NCBI GenBank assembly: GCA_016202305.1
Contig: JACQPB010000002.1
Span: forward strand, 1-47,028
DNA: 47,028 nucleotides
Direction: 5' to 3'
Source: Candidatus Iainarchaeum sp.
GTDB lineage: Archaea > Iainarchaeota > Iainarchaeia > Iainarchaeales > Iainarchaeaceae
Shown here: piece by piece, positions 7,650-16,585 of the stretch
Layout: every line of letters starts with the position of its first letter
How positions within the stretch are numbered: the first letter of the stretch is position 1
Program-made: the position numbers and the translations under genes
The notes under the pieces: model-generated
The model's input: the letters and a program-made list of their open reading frames with translations, nothing else
Database searches by the model: none
Told to the model about the DNA's origin: nothing

Positions 7650-9332
7650 GTGGGAAAGATTGCCCTCAACGAGCGCAGTTCGCGCATCACGCAGGGGGAC
7701 AGGCGCGCCCCGAACCGCGCGATGCTGCGCGCCGTCGGCTTCAAGGATGCGGATTTCGGCAAGCCTATTGTCGGAATTGCCAGCACATGGAGCGACATCA
7801 CGCCGTGCAATGCGCACATTGGCAAGCTTGCTATTGAGGCGAGGAAGGGCGTCGAAAAGGCGGGCGGCAAGGCGCAGACATTCGGGACAATTACCGTGAG
7901 CGACGGCATCTCGATGGGCACAGAGGGCATGAAGTATTCGCTCGTTTCGCGCGAGGTCATCGCTGATTCGATAGAGGTTGTGTCGAATGCGCAGGCTTTC
8001 GACGGCGTCGTCGCGATTGGCGGCTGCGACAAGAACATGCCGGGCTGCCTCATGGCCATGGCGAGGCTCAATGTTCCCGCGGTTTTCGTTTATGGCGGCA
8101 CGATACTGCCGGGCAGCTATAAGGGCAGGGACATTGACATTGTCAGCATTTTCGAGGCCGTGGGCCAGTACAGCGCGGGGAAGATAAGCAAGGGGCAGTT
8201 CCACGGCATAGAGTGCCATGCGTGCCCCGGCGCGGGCTCGTGCGGCGGCATGTACACTGCCAACACTATGGCCACTGCGATAGAGGCGCTTGGCATGAGC
8301 CTTCCTGGCTCCGCTTCCAATCCTGCCGAAAGCGAGGACAAGAGGGCTGATGTCAGGGCTGCTGGTGTCGCGGTGCTGAACCTTCTCAGGCAGGGCATAA
8401 GGCCGCGTGACATAATGACGAAGGAGGCTTTCGAGAACGCGATTGCCGCGGTGATGGCTCTCGGCGGCTCCACGAATGCAGTCCTGCACCTCATCGCGAT
8501 TGCGAGGACCGCAGGAGTCGGGCTTTCCCTTGACGATTTTGACAGGGTCGGCAAAAGGGTTCCGCTGCTCGCGGACCTCAAGCCTTCCGGGAAGTATGTG
8601 ATGGCTGACCTCGACAGGGTCGGCGGCTCCGCCGCTGTCCTGCGGCTGCTTTTCGAGGCCGGCTTCCTGCATGGCGAGTGCATGACTGTTACCGGCATGA
8701 CCATGGCCGAGAACCTGAAAGGCGCGCCAAGGCTTGCGGCGCACCAGGATATTATCGCCGATTTGAAGGACCCTTTGAGGAAGTCGGGCCATCTGGTCAT
8801 ACTCCGTGGCAACCTGGCTCCCGAAGGCTCCGTGGCCAAGGTTTCGGGCCTCAAGAGGGCCTCCATTACCGGGCCTGCGAGGGTTTTCGAGTCGGAGGAG
8901 GCGTGCCTCGACGCTATCCTGTCCAAGAGGATAAAAGTGGGGGATGTGCTGGTGATAAGGTATGAAGGGCCGAGGGGCGGCCCCGGAATGCGCGAGATGC
9001 TCGCGCCCACATCGGCCCTCATGGGAGCCGGCTTCCATGATTCTGTCGGCCTCGTCACGGACGGCAGGTTTTCCGGCGGCACCCATGGCCTTGTCGTCGG
9101 CCATGTCTGTCCGGAGGCGCAGGCCGGCGGGCCCATAGCTGTCGTGAGGGACGGGGACATGATAACGATTGACGCGGAAAAGCAGGTCATCCGCCTTGAG
9201 GCAAGCGACGCGGAGATAAGTTCGAGGCTGGAGGCGTGGAAGGCGCCGCCCCTGAAGTACATCGGGGTACTGCGCAAGTACGCGAAGTCGGTTTCCTCCG
9301 CAAGCGAAGGCGCATTGACCGACAGGCCGTGA
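7650..9332 (+). CDS. ilvD: Dihydroxy-acid dehydratase
   Basis: IlvD dehydrates dihydroxy acids in valine, leucine and isoleucine synthesis and uses an Fe-S cluster and a divalent metal. The 560-residue protein has the three cluster cysteines in [19 protein letters not shown] and [11 protein letters not shown], and the C-terminal [11 protein letters not shown] and GGPIA motifs. Length is normal for the family. Start is GTG at 7650, supported by the TATA box. None of its pathway partners (ilvB, ilvC, ilvE) is nearby, so it stands alone in this window. Confidence 0.95.
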   Translation: MGKIALNERSSRITQGDRRAPNRAMLRAVGFKDADFGKPIVGIASTWSDITPCNAHIGKLAIEARKGVEKAGGKAQTFGTITVSDGISMGTEGMKYSLVSREVIADSIEVVSNAQAFDGVVAIGGCDKNMPGCLMAMARLNVPAVFVYGGTILPGSYKGRDIDIVSIFEAVGQYSAGKISKGQFHGIECHACPGAGSCGGMYTANTMATAIEALGMSLPGSASNPAESEDKRADVRAAGVAVLNLLRQGIRPRDIMTKEAFENAIAAVMALGGSTNAVLHLIAIARTAGVGLSLDDFDRVGKRVPLLADLKPSGKYVMADLDRVGGSAAVLRLLFEAGFLHGECMTVTGMTMAENLKGAPRLAAHQDIIADLKDPLRKSGHLVILRGNLAPEGSVAKVSGLKRASITGPARVFESEEACLDAILSKRIKVGDVLVIRYEGPRGGPGMREMLAPTSALMGAGFHDSVGLVTDGRFSGGTHGLVVGHVCPEAQAGGPIAVVRDGDMITIDAEKQVIRLEASDAEISSRLEAWKAPPLKYIGVLRKYAKSVSSASEGALTDRP

Positions 9333-9382
9333 CTGCTCCGGATGCCACGAAAACCCGTTAAAACCGCTTTTTCGCGCATTTG

Positions 9383-9442
9383 TTTTTAAACCTTTTTTCA
9401 TTGCTTTAATCAGTTTTCCTCGGGGAAACGCCAAAAGGAGGT
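9383..9442 (+). promoter_or_regulatory. Promoter and strong ribosome binding site of histone gene
   Basis: TTTTTAAA at 9383-9390 is the likely TATA box. AAGGAGGT at 9435-9442, eight bases before the ATG, is one of the best Shine-Dalgarno matches in the window and complements the 3' end of the 16S rRNA (ACCTCCTT). This suggests high expression. Confidence 0.6.
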
Positions 9443-9449
9443 TTTTTGA

Positions 9450-9626
9450 ATGGCAGATTCATTGGTCGTAGGTTCAAAGGTTAAGGAAGCAATCAAGGCG
9501 CAGGACTGCAATACTGCGGGAGACGCCGTTGACGCTTTGAGCGAAGTCGTTGCCTGGCACATAAAGAGGGCGGCGGAAAGGGCGAAGGCGAATGGCAGGA
9601 AGACCGTGCGCGGAGTTGACTTCTGA
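9450..9626 (+). CDS. Small archaeal histone-fold protein
   Basis: A 58-residue protein that is easily missed because of its length. It starts MADSLVVGSKVKEAIK and ends AAERAKANGRKTVRGVDF. The AAERAKANGRKTVR segment is the hallmark of the last histone-fold helix and the loop that contacts DNA, and VGSKVKEAI fits the first helix. The overall size and sequence resemble minimal single-domain histones seen in DPANN archaea and some bacteria. It would act in chromosome packing as a dimer. The strong ribosome binding site decides the start. Its codon use resembles neighbouring core genes. Confidence 0.85.
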   Translation: MADSLVVGSKVKEAIKAQDCNTAGDAVDALSEVVAWHIKRAAERAKANGRKTVRGVDF

Positions 9627-9674
9627 ATATTGATTTTTTGAGGTTTGGAGGGCACGTGCCCTTCAAATCCCAAG

Positions 9675-10370
9675 CTATTTTTCCAGTGATTTTTCCCTTA
9701 TCTCAACCAGCTTTTTCGTGCTTTTCGAGAGCAGTTTCCGGCCTTTTGCCGTCACCAGCACGTCGTCCTCTATCCTTATTCCGAGCCTCCGCGGAATGTA
9801 GACGCCGGGCTCTATCGTGACAATGTCGCCTTCGCGCAGGAAATGCCCTTCCTTCCTGCCGAGCCTCGGCCTTGCGTGGATTATCTTCTTCAGGCCGTGC
9901 CCCAGCCCGTGGCCGAAGTATTTCGCGTGCTTCCCGAGTGTTTTCCTCGCGTGCATGTAAACTTCGTGGCCGTCAATGCCGGCCCTTATTTTTCCGGTGC
10001 ACAGGACATTTGCCCTGAGCACCTTTTTGTAGAGCGCTCTCCCGCTTTTTGCGGCCCTGCCGAAGTGAATCGTGCGCGTCATGTCGGAGCAGTAGCTGTT
10101 CACGCGCGCGCCGAAATCGATGACGCAGAAGCCGCCGCCGGCAAGCTTCGCGTTCGTGGGCCTGTGGTGCCAGTCGACGGCGTTCTTCCCTATCGCCACA
10201 ATCGGCGGGAACGCGGGGCCCGCGCCGGCGCGCTTGAATTCCGCTTTGATGAACCGCGCGATGTCGCGCTCGGTAACGAATCCGTGCCTGCGCGCCCTTC
10301 GCACTATTTTGGAGAAAATTTTGTCATTGATGCGGCAGCCACTTGAGATGTTTCGGAGTTTTTTGTCCAT
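9675..10370 (-). CDS. M24-family metallopeptidase without N-terminal domain
   Basis: A 231-residue protein with the pita-bread fold of Xaa-Pro aminopeptidases. The five metal ligands are visible: Asp in VIDFGAR, Asp in SDMTRT, His in GHGLGHG, Glu in TIEPGVY and Glu in RIEDDV. Usual Xaa-Pro dipeptidases are about 350 residues and carry an N-terminal creatinase-like domain, which is absent here. Methionine aminopeptidase is less likely because of the GHGLGHGL context. It is the last gene of a run with endA and an unknown gene, separated by gaps of about 21-24 bases, so an operon is likely. Confidence 0.82.
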   Translation of the reverse strand: MDKKLRNISSGCRINDKIFSKIVRRARRHGFVTERDIARFIKAEFKRAGAGPAFPPIVAIGKNAVDWHHRPTNAKLAGGGFCVIDFGARVNSYCSDMTRTIHFGRAAKSGRALYKKVLRANVLCTGKIRAGIDGHEVYMHARKTLGKHAKYFGHGLGHGLKKIIHARPRLGRKEGHFLREGDIVTIEPGVYIPRRLGIRIEDDVLVTAKGRKLLSKSTKKLVEIREKSLEK

Positions 10371-10394
10371 ACCAACAAATACTGCAGCAATGAT

Positions 10395-10841
10395 TTATTT
10401 ATACGTCTGGGCGAGGGCGTCTATTTCCAAAATTACTCCGTAGCAGCGGTGAAACTCCGAGAGGCCTGGTTCCGCATTTGCCCAGCGCCTCGTGTACGAA
10501 AGCATGGTTATGTAGTCTTCGGAATATACTCCACGAAAATCTGTGATAAGCCTGTTATAGGCCCTGAGCGCCGTTTTCCAGTTTGCTTGTAAGTTTCTTT
10601 TCTGCGCATCTGGGTTCATGGGTCCGGCTTTCAACTTTTCTATATTATTCTTGGCAGCGGTCAATACTGTGAATGCATTGGTTGCCTTGAGTTTTAGGTT
10701 TGCCATAATTTTTTCCATAACTTCCCGGTCTTTTTTCAGGAACTCTGGCCGGAATCTGTTCTTCTCATCATCAAAAGTCAATCCGTGTTTGGATCTAGCC
10801 ATTTTACGGTTTGGTCTTTTTCCAGGGGGCATTGCAAACAC
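10395..10841 (-). CDS. Basic protein of unknown function
   Basis: I do not recognise this 148-residue protein. It has a basic, disordered-looking N-terminus (GKRPNRKMARSK) and then predicted helices with regular hydrophobic spacing, e.g. EVMEKIMANLKLKATNAF. There is no signal peptide or membrane segment. It lies between endA and the M24 peptidase gene on the same strand with short gaps. The start could also be one of two internal ATG codons, at M4 or M14. Confidence 0.5.
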   Translation of the reverse strand: MFAMPPGKRPNRKMARSKHGLTFDDEKNRFRPEFLKKDREVMEKIMANLKLKATNAFTVLTAAKNNIEKLKAGPMNPDAQKRNLQANWKTALRAYNRLITDFRGVYSEDYITMLSYTRRWANAEPGLSEFHRCYGVILEIDALAQTYK

Positions 10842-10862
10842 GGCATTTCAATCATAAATTTT

Positions 10863-11375
10863 TCACGGCGTCACGCGCTCGACTTCATAGTAGTTGATTT
10901 CGTTCTCCGAATCCACCACCGCGTTCAGGAGCTTCGTCTTGAGGTTGCTCGCGAGCCTTACCATGCGCGAGAGTTCTATGAAGTTGTACTTGTCGTCCTG
11001 GGCCGTGACGTTTATGCACCACTGCGAATGCGCCTCGCCGGGCTTCTTTCCACGGGGATACACGCGGAAGTCGAACCCGAACTTGAACCCGGTCTTGACG
11101 ACGAAGCCGCGCTCCCTCATGTCCCTGAAGACCTGGTACTTGAGGTAAAAGTTCTTGATTTTCTTGTCGGCGTGCCTCGTGAGTGCCTCTTCCGTCAGCT
11201 TGGCGCCGTCCTTGGAGCTTTCCATGCCGAACTTTTCCTTCTCAAGCAGGTAAAGCGCCTCGAACAGGTCGAGCACGAGCTCGTGCTGCTTCTGCTCCCC
11301 GAAGCCCTTCTGCCTCAGCGTGTCGCCGAGGCGCTTGTCGCGCAAAAAGACCTTGTCGTCAATAAGGATGGCCAT
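10863..11375 (-). CDS. endA: tRNA-splicing endonuclease
   Basis: EndA cuts archaeal tRNA introns and pre-rRNA at bulge-helix-bulge motifs. The catalytic triad is visible in the C-terminal domain: Tyr in DFRVYPRG, His in GEAHSQW and Lys in NLKTKLL. With about 170 residues it matches the homotetrameric type rather than the doubled or heteromeric forms. I chose the ATG at 11375 (MAILIDD) because a TATA-like CATATAAG lies about 15 bases upstream on this strand and the longer frame adds unrelated residues. It diverges from trpS. A matching substrate motif brackets the 23S gene in this same window. Confidence 0.92.
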   Translation of the reverse strand: MAILIDDKVFLRDKRLGDTLRQKGFGEQKQHELVLDLFEALYLLEKEKFGMESSKDGAKLTEEALTRHADKKIKNFYLKYQVFRDMRERGFVVKTGFKFGFDFRVYPRGKKPGEAHSQWCINVTAQDDKYNFIELSRMVRLASNLKTKLLNAVVDSENEINYYEVERVTP

Positions 11376-11398
11376 GTAATGCTTATATGCTTGAAAGG

Positions 11399-11432
11399 TT
11401 ATAAAATCATGCATCCGGAATCATTCAGGTGG
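11399..11432 (+). promoter_or_regulatory. Promoter and ribosome binding site of trpS
   Basis: TTATAAAA at 11399-11406 is the TATA box. AGGTGG at 11427-11432 sits just before the ATG at 11437 and fixes that start. Confidence 0.55.
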
Positions 11433-11436
11433 CTCA

Positions 11437-12522
11437 ATGCACGCAATCGACCCATGGGGCTCTTTCGCTGTCAAGGACTATGGCCACGTATTCAAGGAGT
11501 TCGGCCTGCAGGAGTTCCCGGAGCAGTATTCTCGCAGGCTCGGCCACTACCTCTTCGACCGGGGCATCATCATAGCGCACCGCGACTTTGACAGGGTGCT
11601 GAAGCGCATCGAGGCCAGGAAGCCTTTCGTGAACATCACCGGAATAGCTGCCTCTGGGCCGTTCCATCTCGGCCACAAGGTGGATATTGACTTGTTCAGG
11701 TTCTTCAGGGAAAGCGGCGGGAGGAATTATTTCGCTGTCTGCGACCTCGACGCTTTCCTCAGCAGGCCGGATGACAAGATACCTGACCTGAAAACTGCAA
11801 AAAAATGGGCCGTGCAGAACGCCGCCGACGCCCTGGCACTCGGCCTCGAGGAAGACGACATTTACGTGCAGTCGCGCAAGGAAACGAGGTATTACGAGTT
11901 CGCTTTCGAGCTGAGCAAGAAAATAACCAAGAACACGTTCGAGGCGGTTTATGGCCATGTGGATTTGGGGAAGGTTGCCGCGAACTTTTTGCAGTACGCC
12001 GACATAATGCACCCGCAGCTCGCGGAATTCGAGGGCTCCATGCCTTCAATCACCGGGATTGGCCTCGACCAGGACCCGCACGCGCGCCTCACGCGCGACA
12101 TCGCGAAGAGGCTCCCTTACGGCCTCGAAGTGCCGGGGTTCATCTACTTCAGGCACCAAAGCGGCCTGCAGCCGGGGCAGAAGATGTCGTCCTCGGTCCA
12201 TGAAAGCGCGATTTTCCTGAATGACGACCTCAAGACTGCCGAGAAGAAAATAAAGAGGGCGTTCTCCGGGGGCCAGCCGACCGTCGAAGAGCACAGGGCC
12301 AAGGGAGGGAACCTCGAAATAGACCTGGTTTTCGAGATGCTGAAGTTCCATTACCCGGATTCGAAGGAGCTGGGGAAAATCGGGAAAGAATTCGCTTCCG
12401 GGGAGATGCTCGCGGCCGGGCTCAAGCAGTTCGCTGTGGATTTCTTCGTGCCGATGCTGAAGGAGCACCAGGCCCGCGTGAAGGAAAACATGAAAAAGGC
12501 GGAGAAGATTGTGAATGGCTAA
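11437..12522 (+). CDS. trpS: Tryptophanyl-tRNA synthetase
   Basis: A class I aminoacyl-tRNA synthetase that charges tRNA-Trp. The Rossmann fold signature PFHLGHK (HIGH motif) is near residue 78 and GQKMSSS (KMSKS motif) near residue 251. The N-terminal extension DPWGSFAVKDYGHVFKEFG is typical of archaeal and eukaryotic TrpRS. At 361 residues the length is normal for archaea. The start is set by the AGGTGG site. It is probably transcribed alone, divergent from endA. Confidence 0.95.
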   Translation: MHAIDPWGSFAVKDYGHVFKEFGLQEFPEQYSRRLGHYLFDRGIIIAHRDFDRVLKRIEARKPFVNITGIAASGPFHLGHKVDIDLFRFFRESGGRNYFAVCDLDAFLSRPDDKIPDLKTAKKWAVQNAADALALGLEEDDIYVQSRKETRYYEFAFELSKKITKNTFEAVYGHVDLGKVAANFLQYADIMHPQLAEFEGSMPSITGIGLDQDPHARLTRDIAKRLPYGLEVPGFIYFRHQSGLQPGQKMSSSVHESAIFLNDDLKTAEKKIKRAFSGGQPTVEEHRAKGGNLEIDLVFEMLKFHYPDSKELGKIGKEFASGEMLAAGLKQFAVDFFVPMLKEHQARVKENMKKAEKIVNG

Positions 12523-12528
12523 TTGTTT

Positions 12529-12942
12529 CTACTGATTTATATTCTCAGTTCTGTAAAATACGTCATTCCCGTGTACAAATTGGTAATTCTCGGCTTCAGT
12601 ACGCCATGAGAAGGCGACATTCTCGATTTTGTGGATGAGGTCACGGCTTACTGTGTTTTCAATTGTCCGGCTTTTTGGGTCATTCGCGAAGAACTGGGGA
12701 AGAACATTGGATAATATTGTGGCTCTGTCTGCAAGGGCTCGATAATCCGAAACTATTGCCGCTATTCTTTCTTCCGGTATGGGGTCTCTCCCAAGTGTCG
12801 TGGAATAACGTATTTCAGAAATCAGTCTTCGAAATCCGGCATGAATATCATTGTATTCTTGCACAAGCGGGTTCATGTTTCGCATTTGCGTTTTTCTTGC
12901 CCTGTAAGCCCTTCTCCTGTTTGCCCTTGGCATCCGTGTCAC
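12529..12942 (-). CDS. Protein of unknown function
   Basis: A 137-residue protein I cannot name. The N-terminus is very basic (RANRRRAYRARK); the rest is probably helical with a few aromatic residues. It is the last of three minus-strand genes (14154, 13335, 12942) with gaps of about 24 to 39 bases and converges with trpS. It resembles the 10395-10841 protein in size and in its basic N-terminus, but I see no convincing alignment. Confidence 0.45.
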   Translation of the reverse strand: MTRMPRANRRRAYRARKTQMRNMNPLVQEYNDIHAGFRRLISEIRYSTTLGRDPIPEERIAAIVSDYRALADRATILSNVLPQFFANDPKSRTIENTVSRDLIHKIENVAFSWRTEAENYQFVHGNDVFYRTENINQ

Positions 12943-12966
12943 ACTCGCCTCTGCGCTATCAGTCCT

Positions 12967-13335
12967 TCATACCACTTCCACATCAATCTTCTCTTCCTTC
13001 AGGCCCTTCACCAGCTTCCTGAAGTACTGGTTGTCCTGCTTCTTGAGGTACACCCTGCCGACTTTCCTGAGCATGGCAATGTTGACTATCTTGCTCTGGG
13101 TGTCGCCCCATTCGAGGATGTCTTCGCAGGTTTTCTTCTTTTTTCCCACGGTTTTCTTGACCTCCTCCATCACGGAGCGCGCCTTTGAGATGAATGCCGT
13201 GGTGAAGCCGAATTTTTCCTTCGGGCTAGCGTCCACGACTACCAGGACGAGCACTTCGCTCGCGCCCTTCACCGCCGTGTCTATGAATGCGTCGTCGTTC
13301 TCCGTTTCGGAGAGCACCGGTATGAGGACTTTCAT
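12967..13335 (-). CDS. Universal stress protein-like small protein
   Basis: A 122-residue protein that starts MKVLIPVL and alternates strands and helices (SEVLVLVVVDAS, then a helix, then a C-terminal strand) in the manner of UspA-like or other Rossmann-type folds. A lysine run, VGKKKKTC, sits in the middle. The ATP-binding G-x2-G-x9-G motif of classical UspA proteins is missing, so the assignment is to a fold at best. It probably shares an operon with the genes on either side. Confidence 0.5.
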   Translation of the reverse strand: MKVLIPVLSETENDDAFIDTAVKGASEVLVLVVVDASPKEKFGFTTAFISKARSVMEEVKKTVGKKKKTCEDILEWGDTQSKIVNIAMLRKVGRVYLKKQDNQYFRKLVKGLKEEKIDVEVV

Positions 13336-13374
13336 CGTGTCGCTTCCATTCCAATTCCGGCAGCGCTGTCCGGC

Positions 13375-14154
13375 TCATGATATGTACTGGTATGATTCCT
13401 TTTTCTTCTCTATCATGGCGCCATCTTCCTTCGTGAACTCGGCCGCAATCCTTATCAGCGTGGGGGTGAGCCCGGTTTTCTCCGCGAGCTGCCCCAGGGT
13501 GGCGTTCCTGAGCTGCTTCATTTCGTTGAGCAGCTTCTGGCTCGTCGACTCCAGCAGGGCCGACTGTATTATGAAGAATTCGCCGGAGAACGCCCGCGTT
13601 CCCCTTATCTCGCCGGCCTTTATCCTTTCCCTGAGCTCTTCGCTGAGCGCCTTCGCGCGCGTCTCGTTCCTAACGACTAGGAAGCCGTCCTTTTCCAGGG
13701 AGAATTCCTCTATGGGCTTCTCCGCGTTGTCGAACTTTTTTTCCGGCCGAGTAGCCATGGCGTTTTTCGGGATTGTGTAAAGGGCCTTCCTGAACACTTC
13801 GCTCGACTTGTACTTCACCACCTTTCCGGCCGCGAGCATTTCAGCGAACTTCACGCGCTCCGCGGCCAGGAGTTTTTTCTCGAACCTGCCTTCCATGCGC
13901 TCCTGCGGCGGCAATTTCCGGAGCATGCCTGTTATTTTCTGCTCGATGCTGTCAGTTGACTGTGCTGCTGCCCTCTCCACGTAAGCCGTTTGTGCCGCTT
14001 TTTCATGCGTGGCCGGGCGCTCTACAAGCACCCATACGCCGTCGCACGCCCTGCAAAGCTCGTATTCGGGCCCTGCGCGCAGGCCTGTGCCATCGGTTTC
14101 CTTTTCCCCGAAGGAAAGGAACCTCTTTTCCCCTTTGCGCGAAACTTCGGCCAT
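13375..14154 (-). CDS. Unknown protein with C-terminal winged helix
   Basis: A 259-residue protein. An N-terminal segment has CRACDG, a possible half zinc site, followed by a low-complexity alanine-rich linker. The middle is rich in lysine and glutamate, and the last 70 residues look like a winged helix (LRNATLGQLAEKTGLTPTLI, then FTKEDGAMIEKK). No family is clear; a DNA-binding or nucleic-acid-related role is inferred from the last domain. A TATA box on this strand near 14180-14190 (CTTTATAAC) fits the ATG at 14154 as a leaderless start. Confidence 0.5.
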   Translation of the reverse strand: MAEVSRKGEKRFLSFGEKETDGTGLRAGPEYELCRACDGVWVLVERPATHEKAAQTAYVERAAAQSTDSIEQKITGMLRKLPPQERMEGRFEKKLLAAERVKFAEMLAAGKVVKYKSSEVFRKALYTIPKNAMATRPEKKFDNAEKPIEEFSLEKDGFLVVRNETRAKALSEELRERIKAGEIRGTRAFSGEFFIIQSALLESTSQKLLNEMKQLRNATLGQLAEKTGLTPTLIRIAAEFTKEDGAMIEKKKESYQYIS

Positions 14155-14420
14155 GGCGACCCATTATCATTGTCCGGAAAGGGGTTATAAAGATAAGGAA
14201 AGCCACATTGCGCGCGGAGCGGTGTCCTGATTTTTCCGGAAAAATGGTATTTTGCCGATGTTTGTCCGGCGGCGGTTTTTTTTGCGCAATCCCTGCCATG
14301 TGCCGTGGCTTGTTCCGGGCCGAAGGGTACGGTTGCGGCTTCCGGGCGGCGAAAGGGCTTTTCGTGCCCGCATTACAGTTAAAAACCCGTTTTTCCTATA
14401 GGTTCATTCGGGGGTTTCTC

Positions 14421-15446
14421 TTGGGCACGGCCATAGGCGACATAGTGCCTCGTCAGGGCATTTCTCTTGATTCGCTTAACGGCAGGACTCTCGGCTTCGA
14501 TTCGCACAACATCATTTACCAGTTCCTTTCGAGCATCAGGGGCGAGGACGGCACGCCGCTCAAGGACTCGCACGGCAGCGTGACTTCGCATCTTGCCGGC
14601 CTTTTTTACCGAACCATCAACCTGGCCGAGAAGGGCGTGAGGCCGGTGTTCGTCTTCGACGGCGCGCCTTCGGCGCTCAAGGGCGAAACTCTGCGCAGGC
14701 GACGCGAGACGAGGACGGAGGCGACGCACAGGCACGAGGAGGCCGTGAAGGCGGGTGACCTGGAGGAGGCCCGCAAGTGGGGTTCGCGCGCCCTGAGGCT
14801 CGACGAGAAAATGGTAAGCGACGCGAAGCAGCTGCTCGTGCTCATGGGCTTCCCTGTGGTGCAGGCTCCGGGCGAGGGCGAGGCGCAGGTCGTGGCGATG
14901 GCTATGGCCGGCCGCATAGACGGGTGCGTGAGCCAGGATTATGACTCGCTCCTGTTCGGCGCTCCGGTGCTCTACAGGAACGTGGGCGTGAGCGGGAAGA
15001 GGAAGGTCCCGGGCAGGAACATTTATGCGGACGTGGAGCCGGAGAAAATAATCCTCGAGAAGGTCCTGTCGGAGAACGGCATCACGCGCCGGAAGCTCAT
15101 CTGGCTGGCGATGCTCGTCGGCACGGATTTCAACGAGAAGTTTCCGGGAATAGGCGTCAAGTCAGCGCTCAAGCTAGTGAAACAGAACGATTCGTTCGAT
15201 GCCATTGTCGCGGGCGCAAAGTCCGCGCCGGATTTCGACTGGCGCGAGGTGGAGTCGCTTTTCATGGAGCCGATTGTTTCGCAGGAGTATTCGATTGGGT
15301 TTTCCGCTCCGCAGCACGACAGGCTGGTTGATTTTTTGTGCGGGAAGCATGATTTCAGCAATGAGCGCGTAAGCAGGTCGCTTGAGCGCCTTTCCGCGGT
15401 TTTCGCCGAGAAGTCGAAGCAGTCTACCTTGGGGGCGTGGGCATGA
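14421..15446 (+). CDS. fen1: Flap endonuclease 1
   Basis: FEN1 removes 5' flaps in Okazaki fragment maturation and repair. The 341-residue protein shows the XPG N-domain (TLGFDSHNIIYQFLSSI, then VFVFDGAPS with catalytic Asp) and I-domain (APGEGEAQ with catalytic Glu, CVSQDYDSLLFG, and LVGTDFN), followed by a helix-hairpin-helix (FPGIGVKSALKLV). The C-terminus QSTLGAWA is a PCNA-interacting motif. The open frame extends far upstream, but family N-termini match a TTG start at 14421. It overlaps the next gene by ATGA. Confidence 0.93.
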   Translation: MGTAIGDIVPRQGISLDSLNGRTLGFDSHNIIYQFLSSIRGEDGTPLKDSHGSVTSHLAGLFYRTINLAEKGVRPVFVFDGAPSALKGETLRRRRETRTEATHRHEEAVKAGDLEEARKWGSRALRLDEKMVSDAKQLLVLMGFPVVQAPGEGEAQVVAMAMAGRIDGCVSQDYDSLLFGAPVLYRNVGVSGKRKVPGRNIYADVEPEKIILEKVLSENGITRRKLIWLAMLVGTDFNEKFPGIGVKSALKLVKQNDSFDAIVAGAKSAPDFDWREVESLFMEPIVSQEYSIGFSAPQHDRLVDFLCGKHDFSNERVSRSLERLSAVFAEKSKQSTLGAWA

Positions 15447-16549
15447 AAAAGTATTTTCTGCCGGTGAAAATAATATTCGGCGAGAAGTCCTACCAGAAGC
15501 TTTTCTCCGAGCTCGAGGGCGCGGGAGTGAAAAAGCCGCTCCTGATATGCGGCAGCCATTTCGTTTCCTCTTTCAAGTACAAGGATTTCGAGGAAAAGGT
15601 GCCTGTATTCGAGGTTTTCACCGGTGTGGAGCCGAATCCATCCACGTCCACGGTAGACCGAGCCGCTAGCCTCCTCAACTCCTCGCAATGCGACGCGGTC
15701 GTGGGCATCGGCGGCGGCAGTGTCCTTGACGCGGCGAAGGTCGTTGCGTGCATGCATGGCTTCAAAAAAAGCTGCGAGTCGTTTTACAGGAAACCGCCAC
15801 ATAGGAAAAATCGCGTGCCTTTCTTCGCAGTTCCCACGACATCTGGCTCGGGCAGCGAGGCCACGCGCTACTCGGTGCTGACGCGCTCCGACGGCTCGAA
15901 GAAGACGCTGCGCCATGATCTGTTCTATGCGCGTGTTGCCATAGTCGACCCGGAACTCACTTACTCCATGCCACCGGAAGTGACGGCGGCCACGGGGATT
16001 GACGCTTTCTGCCAGTCAGTAGAGGCATACTGGGCAAAAACAGCCACTCCGCAGACTGATGCGTTCGCCGCGGAGGCAATCGGGCTGGCTTACCACTCCA
16101 TTTTCAAGGCCGTGAACGACCCTGACAAGCAGGCCAGGCAGAACATGTCGCTTGCCTCTTTGTGCGCGGCACAGGCTTTCAGCAACACCGGCACCACTGC
16201 GTGCCACCAGGTTTCTTATCCTCTTACCCGGCACTTCGGCCTCGTTCACGGGTTCGCGGTGGCCATCACGCTCCAGTGGTTCCTCGGGTTCTATTCGGAG
16301 AAGGGCGGGAAGGCCGGCGAGAAGTGCCTGGAAATATGCAGGCTCATCGGCGCAAAAACGATTGCCGAAGGCAGGGAGAAGCTCATCGGGCTGCTTTCCT
16401 CAATCGGCGCCCCCACGAAACTGCGGGAAATAGGGTGCAGGCCAGAGGACTTCCAGAAAATAGTGGCTGTATGCCTTGAGGAGAGGCCTCAGAACCCGCG
16501 AAAGCACACAAAAGAAGACATTGAGAGGATGCTGGCGGAGATTTGCTGA
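15443..16549 (+). CDS. Iron-type alcohol dehydrogenase
   Basis: A group III (iron-containing) alcohol dehydrogenase of about 368 residues, an NAD(P)-dependent dehydroquinate-synthase-like fold. GIGGGSVLDAAK binds the dinucleotide phosphates and VPTTSGSGSEAT is the family signature. Metal ligands are Asp in GIDAFCQ and histidines in TACHQVSY and GLVHGFA. The substrate is not predictable from sequence. The ATG at 15443 overlaps the stop of fen1 (ATGA), so the two are translationally coupled although their functions look unrelated. Confidence 0.87.
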   Translation: MKKYFLPVKIIFGEKSYQKLFSELEGAGVKKPLLICGSHFVSSFKYKDFEEKVPVFEVFTGVEPNPSTSTVDRAASLLNSSQCDAVVGIGGGSVLDAAKVVACMHGFKKSCESFYRKPPHRKNRVPFFAVPTTSGSGSEATRYSVLTRSDGSKKTLRHDLFYARVAIVDPELTYSMPPEVTAATGIDAFCQSVEAYWAKTATPQTDAFAAEAIGLAYHSIFKAVNDPDKQARQNMSLASLCAAQAFSNTGTTACHQVSYPLTRHFGLVHGFAVAITLQWFLGFYSEKGGKAGEKCLEICRLIGAKTIAEGREKLIGLLSSIGAPTKLREIGCRPEDFQKIVAVCLEERPQNPRKHTKEDIERMLAEIC

Positions 16550-16585
16550 ACTTGTTCATTCGAAAACCATGGCGGGGCTTTCAGT

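Noticed and set aside
8117-9379. Long minus-strand frames opposite ilvD (up to 602 codons)
   Set aside because: GC-rich coding DNA keeps the antisense frames open; the proteins are arginine/proline-rich without any family match, while the plus strand is clearly ilvD.
13956-14420. Long upstream extension of the fen1 frame
   Set aside because: Family members begin MGxxIGxxxP, which matches the TTG at 14421; the extension overlaps an opposite-strand gene.
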